NCBI GenBank assembly: GCA_964501715.1
Contig: CAZCTR010000024.1
Coordinates: forward strand, 1-15,341
Length of the DNA: 15,341 nt
Source: M55B118 sp964501715
Lineage (GTDB): Bacteria > Bacillota_I > Bacilli_A > Izemoplasmatales > Izemoplasmataceae
Direction of reading: 5' to 3'
Part shown: in pieces, positions 7,974 through 14,416 of the stretch
How the letters are laid out: each line of letters begins with the position of its first letter
How positions within the stretch are numbered: the first letter of the stretch is position 1
Program-made: the position numbers and the translations under genes
The notes under the pieces: model-generated
Database searches by the model: none
The model's input: only the letters and a program-made list of their open reading frames with translations
What the model was told of the DNA's origin: nothing

Positions 7974-9487
7974 AAAAGGTCCTCCCAGTTTTCAGGGTGC
8001 ATGGTCTTTCCTATCAACATCGTTTCCACTTTATCCATGTACCGCTTCATCTGTGTGTCCTCCTCGATGAACGGCACCTTCAGCCTAATCTCGTCATACA
8101 CACGCTTGAGCATGGGACTCAAGCCGGATCGACCGTCAAAATCTAGGGCCTGAGCGGCACAGAACATCTCAAGGGCTACGACCTTGCGGGAATGCTTCAG
8201 TATTTTTCCGGCCTTCCTTGCGGCGATGGTCCCCATCGACACATGGTCTTCCTGGTTTGCGCTCGAAGGGATGGAGTCCACACTTGCCGGATGGGCGAGC
8301 GACTTGTTCTCACTCACCAGTGATGCCGCCGCATACTGCACAATCATGAACCCTGAGTTCCTACCTTTGTATTTCGCGAGAAAGGATGGGTATTTGCGGT
8401 TCAAAGTCTCGTTGACCAACCGTTCAAGCCGTCTTTCGCTTACGCTCGCGACCTCACTCAAGGCGATTGCGAGATAATCGAAGTACATCGCCAAAAGCTC
8501 CCCGTGGAAATTCCCGGCGCTGATTGCTTTCTCGTCATCTGTGAACATGAGGGGGTTGTCGGTGGCGCTGTTCATCTCGACCTCCACTTTTTTCATCACG
8601 TCAATCATAGTCTCAAGGGTGGCTCCGTGAACCTGAGGTATGCACCTGAGACTGTAAGCGTCCTGAACTTTGCCCTGACCCTGATGAAGGGTGTTCTTGC
8701 TACCAAGAAGAAGCCTCCTCATCAAGGTGGCGGTGATGGCTTGCCCCCTATGTGGACGCGCTTCATGAATCCGTTTGTCAAATACATCTATGATGCCGTT
8801 CAACGCTTCGAAAGAAAGGCCTGCGGAAAGCAAGGATGAAAGGTAAAGGTCGAACCCGTCATAGAGTGTCAATGCGCCGACACTGAGCATCGCCTGCGTC
8901 CCATTGATCAAGGCCAGGCCTTCTTTGGCTTCCAAATCCTCAAGAGGGGTGATACCGGCTTTCTTGAAGCCTTCCAACGCTTCCAACTTTTCACCCTCAT
9001 ACATCACCTCACCCTCCTTGATGAGGGGAAGTGACATATGGGCAAGCGGTACAAGGTCCCCACTGGCGCCAAGGGACCCTTGTTCAAAAACGACAGGGAC
9101 GACATTTTCATTAAGCATCTCAACCAGCTTCTCAACCGTTTCCAGCCGAATGCCGCTATACCCTTTGATCAGGGCGTTGACCCTCAGAACCATCATCCCC
9201 CTGACGACTTCCTCCTCAAAAGGGTCGCCTGTCCCGCAGGCATGAGACACGATAAGATTGCGCTGAAGCGCATTAAAATCGGAATCAGCAATGCGGACAT
9301 TGGCAAGACTGCCAAACCCCGTGTTGATCCCGTATACGACATGCCTTTGTTCTATATTGTGCCGGACCACATCCCTACTCTTCATCACGGCTGTTTTGGC
9401 CGTCTCGGAGATAGTGACAGGTTGTTTGTATCGCGCGACTTTCACAAAATCTTCCAGATTCAGTCCGTATCCATCAAGTGTAATCAT
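7958..9487 (-). CDS. hutH: Histidine ammonia-lyase
   Basis: The 509-residue enzyme deaminates L-histidine to trans-urocanate and ammonia, the committed step of the pathway. The triad Ala-Ser-Gly at 141-143, in GSLGASGDLVPLAHM, forms the MIO electrophile by self-cyclisation; the YGINTGFGSL motif at 52-61 provides the active-site tyrosine, and QEDHVSMG supplies further active-site residues. Length fits HutH (about 505-515). I choose the ATG at 9487 because AGGAGG lies four bases upstream; the open frame runs 10 residues further up but only through the leader. It is the first gene of the hut operon, directly behind the promoter and cre site. Tyrosine and phenylalanine lyases share the fold, but the operon settles the substrate. 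Confidence 0.97.
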   Translation of the reverse strand: MITLDGYGLNLEDFVKVARYKQPVTISETAKTAVMKSRDVVRHNIEQRHVVYGINTGFGSLANVRIADSDFNALQRNLIVSHACGTGDPFEEEVVRGMMVLRVNALIKGYSGIRLETVEKLVEMLNENVVPVVFEQGSLGASGDLVPLAHMSLPLIKEGEVMYEGEKLEALEGFKKAGITPLEDLEAKEGLALINGTQAMLSVGALTLYDGFDLYLSSLLSAGLSFEALNGIIDVFDKRIHEARPHRGQAITATLMRRLLLGSKNTLHQGQGKVQDAYSLRCIPQVHGATLETMIDVMKKVEVEMNSATDNPLMFTDDEKAISAGNFHGELLAMYFDYLAIALSEVASVSERRLERLVNETLNRKYPSFLAKYKGRNSGFMIVQYAAASLVSENKSLAHPASVDSIPSSANQEDHVSMGTIAARKAGKILKHSRKVVALEMFCAAQALDFDGRSGLSPMLKRVYDEIRLKVPFIEEDTQMKRYMDKVETMLIGKTMHPENWEDLLWETL

Positions 9488-9522
9488 AGTGCCTCCTAGA
9501 ATGTATGTCCTGTACAAATCCT

Positions 9523-9551
9523 ATGATACCACATCACCCACCCTAGTTAAA
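9523..9551 (-). promoter_or_regulatory. Promoter of the hut operon
   Basis: On the minus strand, -35 TTTAAC (9546-9551), a 17-bp spacer and -10 TATCAT (9523-9528) lie 36 bases upstream of the hutH start. Both boxes deviate from consensus, in keeping with a regulated promoter. The implied leader is about 30 bases, too short for a riboswitch or an attenuator. Confidence 0.6.
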
Positions 9552-9560
9552 GCGTTTACA
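9547..9560 (-). promoter_or_regulatory. Candidate catabolite-responsive element (cre) for CcpA
   Basis: The minus-strand sequence TGTAAACGCTTTAA closely resembles the Bacillota cre consensus (TGnAAnCGnTnnCA), keeping the central CG and differing only near the 3' end. It overlaps the -35 box of the hut promoter, so a bound CcpA-HPr(Ser-P) complex would block RNA polymerase. Histidine breakdown is a typical target of carbon catabolite repression. No CcpA gene is in the window, so the call rests on the site and its position. Confidence 0.6.
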
Positions 9561-9620
9561 TTGTGACTCATGCGATTTGCTCTACCGTGAAACAGGCATC
9601 TTCATTTATGCATCACAATT

Positions 9621-9650
9621 AAAAAAAACACTGTGACTGAACACAGTGTT
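9621..9650 (-). terminator. Intrinsic terminator of the tRNA-Tyr/tRNA-Trp operon
   Basis: A perfect 9-bp stem (AACACTGTG at 9642-9650 read on minus, with its complement at 9627-9635) with a 6-base loop is followed on the minus strand by an uninterrupted T tract. It separates the tRNA operon from the hut promoter. Confidence 0.9.
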
Positions 9651-9662
9651 CTAAAATCAAAA

Positions 9663-9737
9663 TGGCAGGGGTGACAGGATTCGAACCCGTACTAACGGTT
9701 TTGGAGACCGCTGTGCTACCATTGACACCACACCCCT
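9663..9737 (-). tRNA. tRNA-Trp (CCA)
   Basis: Complete 75-base gene with encoded CCA (9663-9665). The acceptor AGGGGTG pairs with CACCCCT, and the loop CTCCAAA gives anticodon CCA (tryptophan, UGG only). This agrees with TGA acting as a stop in the neighbouring genes. Confidence 0.96.
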
Positions 9738-9741
9738 AGGA

Positions 9742-9825
9742 TGGTGGAGGGGGACGGATTTGAACCGCCGAACCCGAGGGAGCAGATTTACAGTCTGCCG
9801 CGTTTAGCCACTTCGCTACCCCTCC
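9742..9825 (-). tRNA. tRNA-Tyr (GUA)
   Basis: Complete 84-base class II tRNA with a long variable arm and encoded CCA (9742-9744). The acceptor GGAGGGG pairs with CCCCTCC, and the loop CTGTAAA on a CAGA/TCTG stem gives anticodon GUA. It is the first gene of a two-tRNA operon, four bases before tRNA-Trp. Confidence 0.96.
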
Positions 9826-9857
9826 ACAATGGGAGCGCCTCTTTTTAGCGCTATTGT

Positions 9858-9886
9858 ATTATACCAAACAGGGTATTATAAATCAA
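9858..9886 (-). promoter_or_regulatory. Promoter of the tRNA-Tyr/tRNA-Trp operon
   Basis: On the minus strand, -35 TTGATT (9881-9886), a 17-bp spacer and a perfect -10 TATAAT (9858-9863) lie about 32 bases upstream of tRNA-Tyr. Confidence 0.78.
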
Positions 9887-9928
9887 CCGGTAAAATCATA
9901 GTGTTTTTAGTTCGCCCGAGTTAAACAT

Positions 9929-9950
9929 CCCGGCGCTTATGGGCGCCGGG
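9929..9950 (-). terminator. Probable terminator hairpin after the copper ATPase
   Basis: A very GC-rich 8-bp stem, CCCGGCGC/GCGCCGGG with a 6-base loop, begins six bases after the ATPase stop codon. The following minus-strand sequence (ATGTTTAAC) is only a weak T tract, so termination may be incomplete or need help. Confidence 0.65.
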
Positions 9951-9956
9951 TATGGT

Positions 9957-12356
9957 TTATTCCACTGTGTATCCGCTTGCCTCTATGACTTCCTTGATTG
10001 TATCATAGTCATCGCTTTTGACTTTGACGACCCCGTCTTGAAGGTCGATTTTCACGCGCTTGTAGCCTGCATCTTTGAGGGCTTTTTCTATCGTAGCCTT
10101 GCAGTGGCCGCAACTCATGTCCTTGACTTTCACTTCCATGTTTTTCTCCCCCCTTTCTTCTTGAATATCCGCTGTTTCATCGAAACCTGGTAGCTTGGTG
10201 CGTTTCAAACGCAGGGCGTTGAGCACCACCATGATTGAGGAGAAGCCCATCGCGACAGCCGCCAGAACCATGGACAGGTGCCCCATTGCAGCGAGCGGAA
10301 TGGCGACGAGGTTATATGAGAAAGCCCAGAAGAAGTTCTGATGAATGTTTCTGAGCGTGGCTTTACTCATCTCGATGGCCTTGATCACAAGTCCGAGATC
10401 CTGACTCATCAAGGTCACGTCGGACGAATCGATGGCGACATCAGTCCCACTTCCCATGGCAATCCCTATATCCGCAAGTTTGAGGGCTGGCGCATCGTTG
10501 ATTCCGTCGCCTACCATCGCGACGATGCCGTGCTTGTCACGGAGTTTTTGAATGAGGTCGGCCTTGTCCTTGGGCAGGACTTCAGCATAGACTTCATCGA
10601 TGCCCAGTTCTTCGGCGATGGCCCGGGCAACCTTCTCGTGGTCTCCACTCATCATCACGACCGTCAGGCCTCTTTCATGCATCGCACGAATCACGGCTTT
10701 GGAGGTCGGTTTCAGTTCATCACGCACAGCGTATATCCCTGCAACCTCACCGTCTATAGAGACAAAATTGACGGTTTTGGCTTCTTTCAGCCACGTGTCA
10801 TATGATGCGGCATATGCACTGTAATCTATGCCTTCTTCCTCCATGAGTTTTCCGCTGCCCACAGCTACCTCTTTTCCTTGAATGGTAGCTTTGATGCCTT
10901 TTCCTTTGATGGTTTTGAAGTGTTCGACATCGTATGTTTTTGCGCCGTGATCCTCGGCGTATGCTTTCACGGCCTTGCTGATGGGATGGGTTGATTCTCT
11001 CTCAATGCTGTAGAGCATGGATAAAAGTGTCTCATCCCCCTGGAAATCCGTGACAGAAGGCTCTCCAACGGTAAGGGTGCCTGTCTTATCGAAAGCGACA
11101 GCCTGGATCTTATTGGCAAGTTCGAAGAATTCTCCGCCTTTGTAGAGAATATGGTTCTGCGCGGCCTTTCCGTTACCGACAAGTATGCTCGTGGGAGTGG
11201 CCAGGCCGAGCGCGCAAGGGCAGCTTATGACCAGAATCGCGACACTTCTTGTGAATGATGGGTTGAAGGAAAAATCGAGAATGAAGAAATGGAGGATAAA
11301 ATTGAGCAGTGCGATGGTAACTACAGCGGGCACGAAATAGGCTGCGATACGGTCTGCTGTACGCTGTATGGGAAGTTTTTGACTGCTCGCTTCTTCCACT
11401 GTCGAAATGATTTGTGACAGCATCGTGTCGCTTCCGACTTTTTCGGCTTCAATCACAAGACGCTCCTCGGTATTGATGGTCGCACCGATCACCTTGTCGT
11501 GCTTAGACTTATGAACCGGCATGCTCTCGCCGGTGATCAAAGCTTCATCGATGTAGCTCTCACCTTTGACGACCTTGCCATCTACCGGGATCTTCTCATT
11601 GGCAAGGACGACAAGCCAATCTCCGACTACAACCGATTCAATCGGCACCATCTCTTCTTCCCCGTCGACGATTTTTCTAGCTTCCTTGGCGCCAAGATTG
11701 ACGAGTTCCACCAAGGCATCCGTTGTCCTTTCCTTGGCCACATGTTCAAAGTAGTTTCCGATCAGCACCATCGTGATGATCAGCGCGCTGATCTCGAAAT
11801 AGTATTCCGGGTGCGCAAACGCTTCAACGAAGGTATGGACATAAAGCAAGTATAAGCTGTAGAGAAACGCACTGGTGGTTCCGAGAACCACCAGGATGTC
11901 CATGCCAAGGACTTTCTTGCGGATGGATTTATACGCGGAGATATAGAAACGCTTACCGATATAGAACTGCACCACACCCGAAACCGCGAGTTGGAAAAAG
12001 CCGTTCATGAGAATGGTTGGCACATAAAGAAAATCAAACCAGCTGATATGACCGAACATGGCCCAAAGAAGAGGCAATGAGAATATCACTGAAATGGCGA
12101 CTTCCCGTTTCATCTTCTTTTTCGACCGCTCCGAATCTTCTGGTGTCTCCTCCATCACAGGCTTGTAGCCCGCTTGTTCGATGAGCTTCGCGATATCTTT
12201 CAACGTCGTCTTGGTCTCATCATAATGCGCAAGGACCTTACCGGCGCCCACGTTGACACTGACGTCGACACCTTCAACGTTTTCGAATGTATTCTCGATG
12301 GTTTTCGCGCACATAGCACAGGTCATGCCATCCACGCGCAGAGCTTTCTTGATCAT
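9957..12356 (-). CDS. copA: Cu(I)-exporting P1B-type ATPase with C-terminal CopZ-like domain
   Basis: The 799-residue protein has an N-terminal HMA domain (GMTCAMCA, about residues 10-17), a run of transmembrane helices, the actuator motif TGES, the intramembrane metal site CPC in SCPCALGLATPTS, the phosphorylation motif DKTGTLT, the HP dipeptide in STHPISKAV, and GDGINDAPALKLADIGIAMG. The last two helices carry FSYNLV and MGFSSIMV, the YN and MxxSS residues of P1B-1 Cu(I)/Ag(I) pumps, so it should export Cu(I) from the cytosol. Unusually, residues 740-799 form a second complete HMA domain with DMSCGHCKATIE, beginning at an internal ATG with its own ribosome binding site (see the separate entry). 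The start at 12356 has AAGGAG upstream and overlaps the ArsR stop (ATGA); a start further up would lie inside arsR. Confidence 0.93.
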   Translation of the reverse strand: MIKKALRVDGMTCAMCAKTIENTFENVEGVDVSVNVGAGKVLAHYDETKTTLKDIAKLIEQAGYKPVMEETPEDSERSKKKMKREVAISVIFSLPLLWAMFGHISWFDFLYVPTILMNGFFQLAVSGVVQFYIGKRFYISAYKSIRKKVLGMDILVVLGTTSAFLYSLYLLYVHTFVEAFAHPEYYFEISALIITMVLIGNYFEHVAKERTTDALVELVNLGAKEARKIVDGEEEMVPIESVVVGDWLVVLANEKIPVDGKVVKGESYIDEALITGESMPVHKSKHDKVIGATINTEERLVIEAEKVGSDTMLSQIISTVEEASSQKLPIQRTADRIAAYFVPAVVTIALLNFILHFFILDFSFNPSFTRSVAILVISCPCALGLATPTSILVGNGKAAQNHILYKGGEFFELANKIQAVAFDKTGTLTVGEPSVTDFQGDETLLSMLYSIERESTHPISKAVKAYAEDHGAKTYDVEHFKTIKGKGIKATIQGKEVAVGSGKLMEEEGIDYSAYAASYDTWLKEAKTVNFVSIDGEVAGIYAVRDELKPTSKAVIRAMHERGLTVVMMSGDHEKVARAIAEELGIDEVYAEVLPKDKADLIQKLRDKHGIVAMVGDGINDAPALKLADIGIAMGSGTDVAIDSSDVTLMSQDLGLVIKAIEMSKATLRNIHQNFFWAFSYNLVAIPLAAMGHLSMVLAAVAMGFSSIMVVLNALRLKRTKLPGFDETADIQEERGEKNMEVKVKDMSCGHCKATIEKALKDAGYKRVKIDLQDGVVKVKSDDYDTIKEVIEASGYTVE
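10130..10157 (-). promoter_or_regulatory. Internal ribosome binding site, six-G run and in-frame ATG for a CopZ-like product
   Basis: Inside the ATPase frame, AAAGGGGGGAG (10146-10156 on minus) is followed six bases later by ATG (10137-10139). From this ATG, 60 codons to the stop at 9957 encode a complete CopZ-like copper chaperone with MSCGHC. The six-G run (10148-10153) separates two outcomes: as read, the frame is open through the chaperone; with one G fewer it would reach TGA at 10130-10132, giving the usual overlapped end of one gene and start of the next. A free 60-residue chaperone by internal initiation is thus plausible. It is not proven. Confidence 0.55.
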
Positions 12357-12724
12357 GAGAGATTCTCCTTCTTGAACGCATTGCAAACATAAATGTTGTC
12401 ATTATCAGCGGCTTGGTGCTCCAAAAACCGTTGATGATCGGCTTGCATGGTGGGATCACGCAAAATGACATCCTCCAAATGGTGAATCAGGTGGTTTTCT
12501 TGTAGGAAACGCTCGGTGAGATAATAGAAGATACGCTGTTTCTCTCTGCGTGAATCCACGATGTTTGCTTGTCTGAGCTTGTTGAGATGCTTAGAAATAT
12601 TGGACTGGCGGATCAAAAGGACTTCCTCGAGCCCGCAGACGCAAAGTTCTCCTTGTGTAAGCAAGGCGACAATGCGCATTCTTGTATCGTTGGCAAGTTG
12701 CTGAAACAAAGTTGAGTGCTGCAT
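12353..12724 (-). CDS. ArsR/SmtB family metal-sensing repressor
   Basis: The 123-residue winged-helix protein has the family core: a first helix LFQQLANDTRMRIVALL, the metal-binding helix ELCVCGL with Cys28 and Cys30, the recognition helix RQSNISKHLNKLRQANIV at about 39-56 and the wing RREKQRIFYYL. The CVC pair is the soft-metal site known from ArsR and CadC; a third cysteine, Cys114 in IYVCNAF, may complete it. Such proteins leave DNA when metal binds. The metal is not determined by the motif alone: As(III), Cd/Pb, Ag or Cu(I) are possible, and the coupled Cu(I)-type pump favours copper or silver. Its promoter holds a 20-bp palindrome, suggesting autoregulation. The stop overlaps the ATPase start. 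The start has CAGGAG eight bases upstream. Confidence 0.9.
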   Translation of the reverse strand: MQHSTLFQQLANDTRMRIVALLTQGELCVCGLEEVLLIRQSNISKHLNKLRQANIVDSRREKQRIFYYLTERFLQENHLIHHLEDVILRDPTMQADHQRFLEHQAADNDNIYVCNAFKKENLS

Positions 12725-12743
12725 AGTATCATCTCCTGTTCCT

Positions 12744-12772
12744 ATAATAACCCGTCAATATATTCCTTTCAA
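12744..12772 (-). promoter_or_regulatory. Promoter of the arsR-copA operon
   Basis: On the minus strand, -35 TTGAAA (12767-12772), a 17-bp spacer and -10 TATTAT (12744-12749) lie 19 bases upstream of the ArsR start. The -35 box is in the centre of the palindromic operator. Confidence 0.75.
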
Positions 12773-12779
12773 GGAATAT
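12760..12779. promoter_or_regulatory. Palindromic operator for the ArsR-family repressor
   Basis: A perfect inverted repeat with 9-bp arms (ATATTCCTT and AAGGAATAT) and a 2-bp centre covers the -35 box of the arsR-copA promoter. AT-rich palindromes of this type and position are typical ArsR/SmtB binding sites. Repression in the absence of metal is inferred. Confidence 0.75.
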
Positions 12780-12825
12780 GCCCATTCAAGAATATATTTT
12801 GTATTGGCTTCAAAGTTCATATGGT

Positions 12826-12853
12826 TTGACTTTCTCTTTGCTTCACTTATACT
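12826..12853 (+). promoter_or_regulatory. Promoter of the thioredoxin-like gene
   Basis: On the plus strand, -35 TTGACT (12826-12831), a 16-bp spacer and -10 TATACT (12848-12853) lie just upstream of AGGAGAAGGAG. Transcription would begin near 12860, which rules out an in-frame ATG at 12778 as the start. Confidence 0.7.
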
Positions 12854-12879
12854 GTTCAAGAGGAGAAGGAGTGTTGTTT

Positions 12880-13191
12880 TTGAATACATTAACCGATTAT
12901 CATGAAATAGAATCAGTGCTGAACAAAGATATAGTCATGATTGTCGCCAAGACCCATGCCTGTTCCACCTGTGCCATGATCAACGAACATCTTAGACATA
13001 CTGTTCATCGTCTTGATGAGATTGAACATTATCAAGTCTTCATCGATGACATGGACGCTTTCAGGGGAAAACACGTGATCTTCAGCGTGCCGACAGTGTT
13101 GGTCTTTTCTCAGGGAAAAGAACTTTTGAGAGAATCAAGATTCATCGACACACACAAGGTGAACCGTTTGATTGACGCTTATCTGTCATAA
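12880..13191 (+). CDS. Thioredoxin-like protein, CSTC active site
   Basis: The 103-residue protein is the size of a single thioredoxin domain. The redox motif CSTC is at 28-31 (KTHACSTCAMINEHL), and the cis-proline is at 71 in SVPTVLVF, followed by the usual glycine turn and C-terminal helix. There is no signal peptide, so it is likely cytoplasmic. It may reduce disulfides or, given its place divergent from a metal-sensor/Cu-pump operon, protect thiols under metal stress; that link is inferred from position only. I choose the TTG at 12880, eight bases after AAGGAG; a GTG at 12871 (five bases after AGGAG) and a TTG at 12874 are alternatives. The open frame reaches back to 12778, but a promoter lies inside that stretch. 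Confidence 0.78.
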   Translation: MNTLTDYHEIESVLNKDIVMIVAKTHACSTCAMINEHLRHTVHRLDEIEHYQVFIDDMDAFRGKHVIFSVPTVLVFSQGKELLRESRFIDTHKVNRLIDAYLS

Positions 13192-13216
13192 AAAAAGAGG
13201 ATGCATCCTCTTTTTT
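13191..13216. terminator. Bidirectional intrinsic terminator
   Basis: A perfect 26-bp palindrome: six A, GAGG, ATGCAT, CCTC, six T. It has a T tract on both strands and sits between the convergent thioredoxin-like and thioesterase genes, overlapping both stop codons, so it can serve both. Confidence 0.9.
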
Positions 13217-13931
13217 AATTTATGAAGAGCAGCTCTGAAATCACAGCTCCGTCACGGTTTATTTGCACACCATACCCATACTCTTCCGAATAGAGCTTGA
13301 TGTTGACTGAGTCGTTCTTGAAAGCCTCTTTCCTAAAGCGGACATATATCTTACGGATGGGGTGATTGTTCATGAATTCAGGATCCATGGCCTCATAGGC
13401 GAGGGTGACGCTGTGGGCGTTGTTCAAATGCCCGTTGACATCAATGAGGTCGTGTGACACAGTTCGTTCGACCGAGTGCAAGAGCGTTCCGCACTTTAAT
13501 CGCCATTTTTCAAATGGAAGGGCAAAGGGTTCCTTCAAGGCATCTTTGAATTTGGACAGGATCTCATCATCCGGTTTGACCATTTTCTTTGAGTTTATAT
13601 CGATAAGAATGAATTTACCTTTTCCCTCAACCAAGGGATTTCCCATCTCATCTTTGACGCTGTATATTCTGAATCCATACATTTTCTTGAACGAATAGGG
13701 CAAGGTGCCGACAATGACCGTCTCACCAGCCTTGGGCCAACGATGGATATCCAGTTGATACTCTGTAAGCACCCAGGCGAGATTTCTCGACAAGTGATAA
13801 TCGGCGCCCGCTCCATAGCTGTTCGCGTTTCTTTCCATGATGTCACTTAGCATCTTGGTGAGCACAGGCGGTTTGAGCCGCCTGTACTTGTCCGTGTCAT
13901 AATGTTCTATGGCATACCGTTTTTCAAACAT
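13215..13931 (-). CDS. Acyl-ACP thioesterase (FatA/FatB family)
   Basis: The 238-residue protein shows two hot-dog domains, about residues 1-125 and 145-238, as in bacterial acyl-ACP thioesterases. The second has D164-V-N166-G-H168-L-N-N, matching the D-x-N-x-H-x-N-N motif whose Asn and His act in catalysis. The first contains NANSYGAGADYHLSRNLAWVLTEYQLDI, which lines the acyl pocket in the family. It releases free fatty acids from acyl carrier protein; chain length cannot be read from the sequence. AGGAGGG lies shortly before the ATG. It is transcribed away from mgsA and shares a 67-base upstream region with it; no convincing promoter for it was found there. Confidence 0.88.
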   Translation of the reverse strand: MFEKRYAIEHYDTDKYRRLKPPVLTKMLSDIMERNANSYGAGADYHLSRNLAWVLTEYQLDIHRWPKAGETVIVGTLPYSFKKMYGFRIYSVKDEMGNPLVEGKGKFILIDINSKKMVKPDDEILSKFKDALKEPFALPFEKWRLKCGTLLHSVERTVSHDLIDVNGHLNNAHSVTLAYEAMDPEFMNNHPIRKIYVRFRKEAFKNDSVNIKLYSEEYGYGVQINRDGAVISELLFIN

Positions 13932-13969
13932 GATTCCCTCCTATGCATGACCTTGGCTTTCAAATGGTG

Positions 13970-13975
13970 TATAAT
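13970..13975 (+). promoter_or_regulatory. -10 element upstream of mgsA
   Basis: A perfect TATAAT lies 24 bases upstream of the mgsA start and just before the ribosome binding site. The region 16-18 bp further up (around ATGACCT) is a poor -35 box, so the promoter is only partly supported. Confidence 0.5.
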
Positions 13976-13998
13976 GTGATCAAGGAGGTCAAAACTGT

Positions 13999-14388
13999 AT
14001 GAATATAGCCTTGATTGCACACGACAAGAAAAAAGACACCATGATTCGCTTTTGCAAGAAATACAAGGACATCCTGTCGCATCACCACCTGATTGCCACA
14101 GGCACCACCGGCACAAAGGTGGTGAAGGCTACCGGTCTGGAAATCCGTCGTTTCCAATCAGGACCTATGGGCGGCGATCAGGAAATAGGGGCCCGCATTG
14201 CTCAAGGCAAGGTCGACATGGTCCTGTTTTTCCGTGATCCTCTCACCCCGCAGCCCCATGAACCGGATGTCTCCGCATTCTTCAGGCTTGTGGATGTCTA
14301 TGAGATCCCCCTCGCTTCCAATTTCGTCTCGGCAGAACTCTTCTTCAAAGGACTCGCCTATGACGGAAGCAAAAGCGACCATAAATAA
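13999..14388 (+). CDS. mgsA: Methylglyoxal synthase
   Basis: The 129-residue enzyme converts dihydroxyacetone phosphate to methylglyoxal and phosphate, a bypass of lower glycolysis used when phosphate is short or sugar phosphates pile up. Motifs of the family are visible: NIALIAHDKKK at the start, the phosphate-binding TGTTG at 34-38, SGPMGGDQEIG with catalytic Asp60 (the E. coli Asp71 position), and FFRDPLTPQPHEPDV with His87 (E. coli His98). The length is slightly under the E. coli enzyme (152) but normal for Bacillota. AAGGAGG precedes the ATG by 10 bases. It is a single-gene unit with its own terminator. Confidence 0.95.
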   Translation: MNIALIAHDKKKDTMIRFCKKYKDILSHHHLIATGTTGTKVVKATGLEIRRFQSGPMGGDQEIGARIAQGKVDMVLFFRDPLTPQPHEPDVSAFFRLVDVYEIPLASNFVSAELFFKGLAYDGSKSDHK

Positions 14389-14416
14389 ATACCGACACCA
14401 CGTCGGTATTTTTTTT
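14388..14416 (+). terminator. Intrinsic terminator of mgsA
   Basis: A perfect 9-bp stem (AATACCGAC 14388-14396 with 14402-14410) around a 5-base loop runs into eight T. It begins at the mgsA stop, and its T tract overlaps the stop codon of the convergent membrane protein gene. The opposite strand also has a T-rich tail, so it may serve both genes. Confidence 0.9.

Noticed and set aside
6714..8153. Two long plus-strand open frames (255 and 217 codons) opposite hutU and hutH
   Set aside because: They lie antisense to strongly conserved enzymes, have no plausible ribosome binding site or family motif, and are explained by codon bias of the real genes.
9502..9516. TGTA-n7-TACA inverted repeat in the hutH leader as an operator
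   Set aside because: The arms are only 4 bp and no further symmetry is seen, so chance is likely.
12268..12295. cre-like sequence around AACGTTTTCGAA in the ATPase
   Set aside because: It lies in the coding sequence of the N-terminal metal-binding domain; there is no promoter nearby to control in that orientation.
12778..12879. ATG at 12778 as the start of the thioredoxin-like protein
   Set aside because: A promoter lies at 12826-12853, and a strong ribosome binding site at 12861-12871 fits a shorter, standard-size protein.
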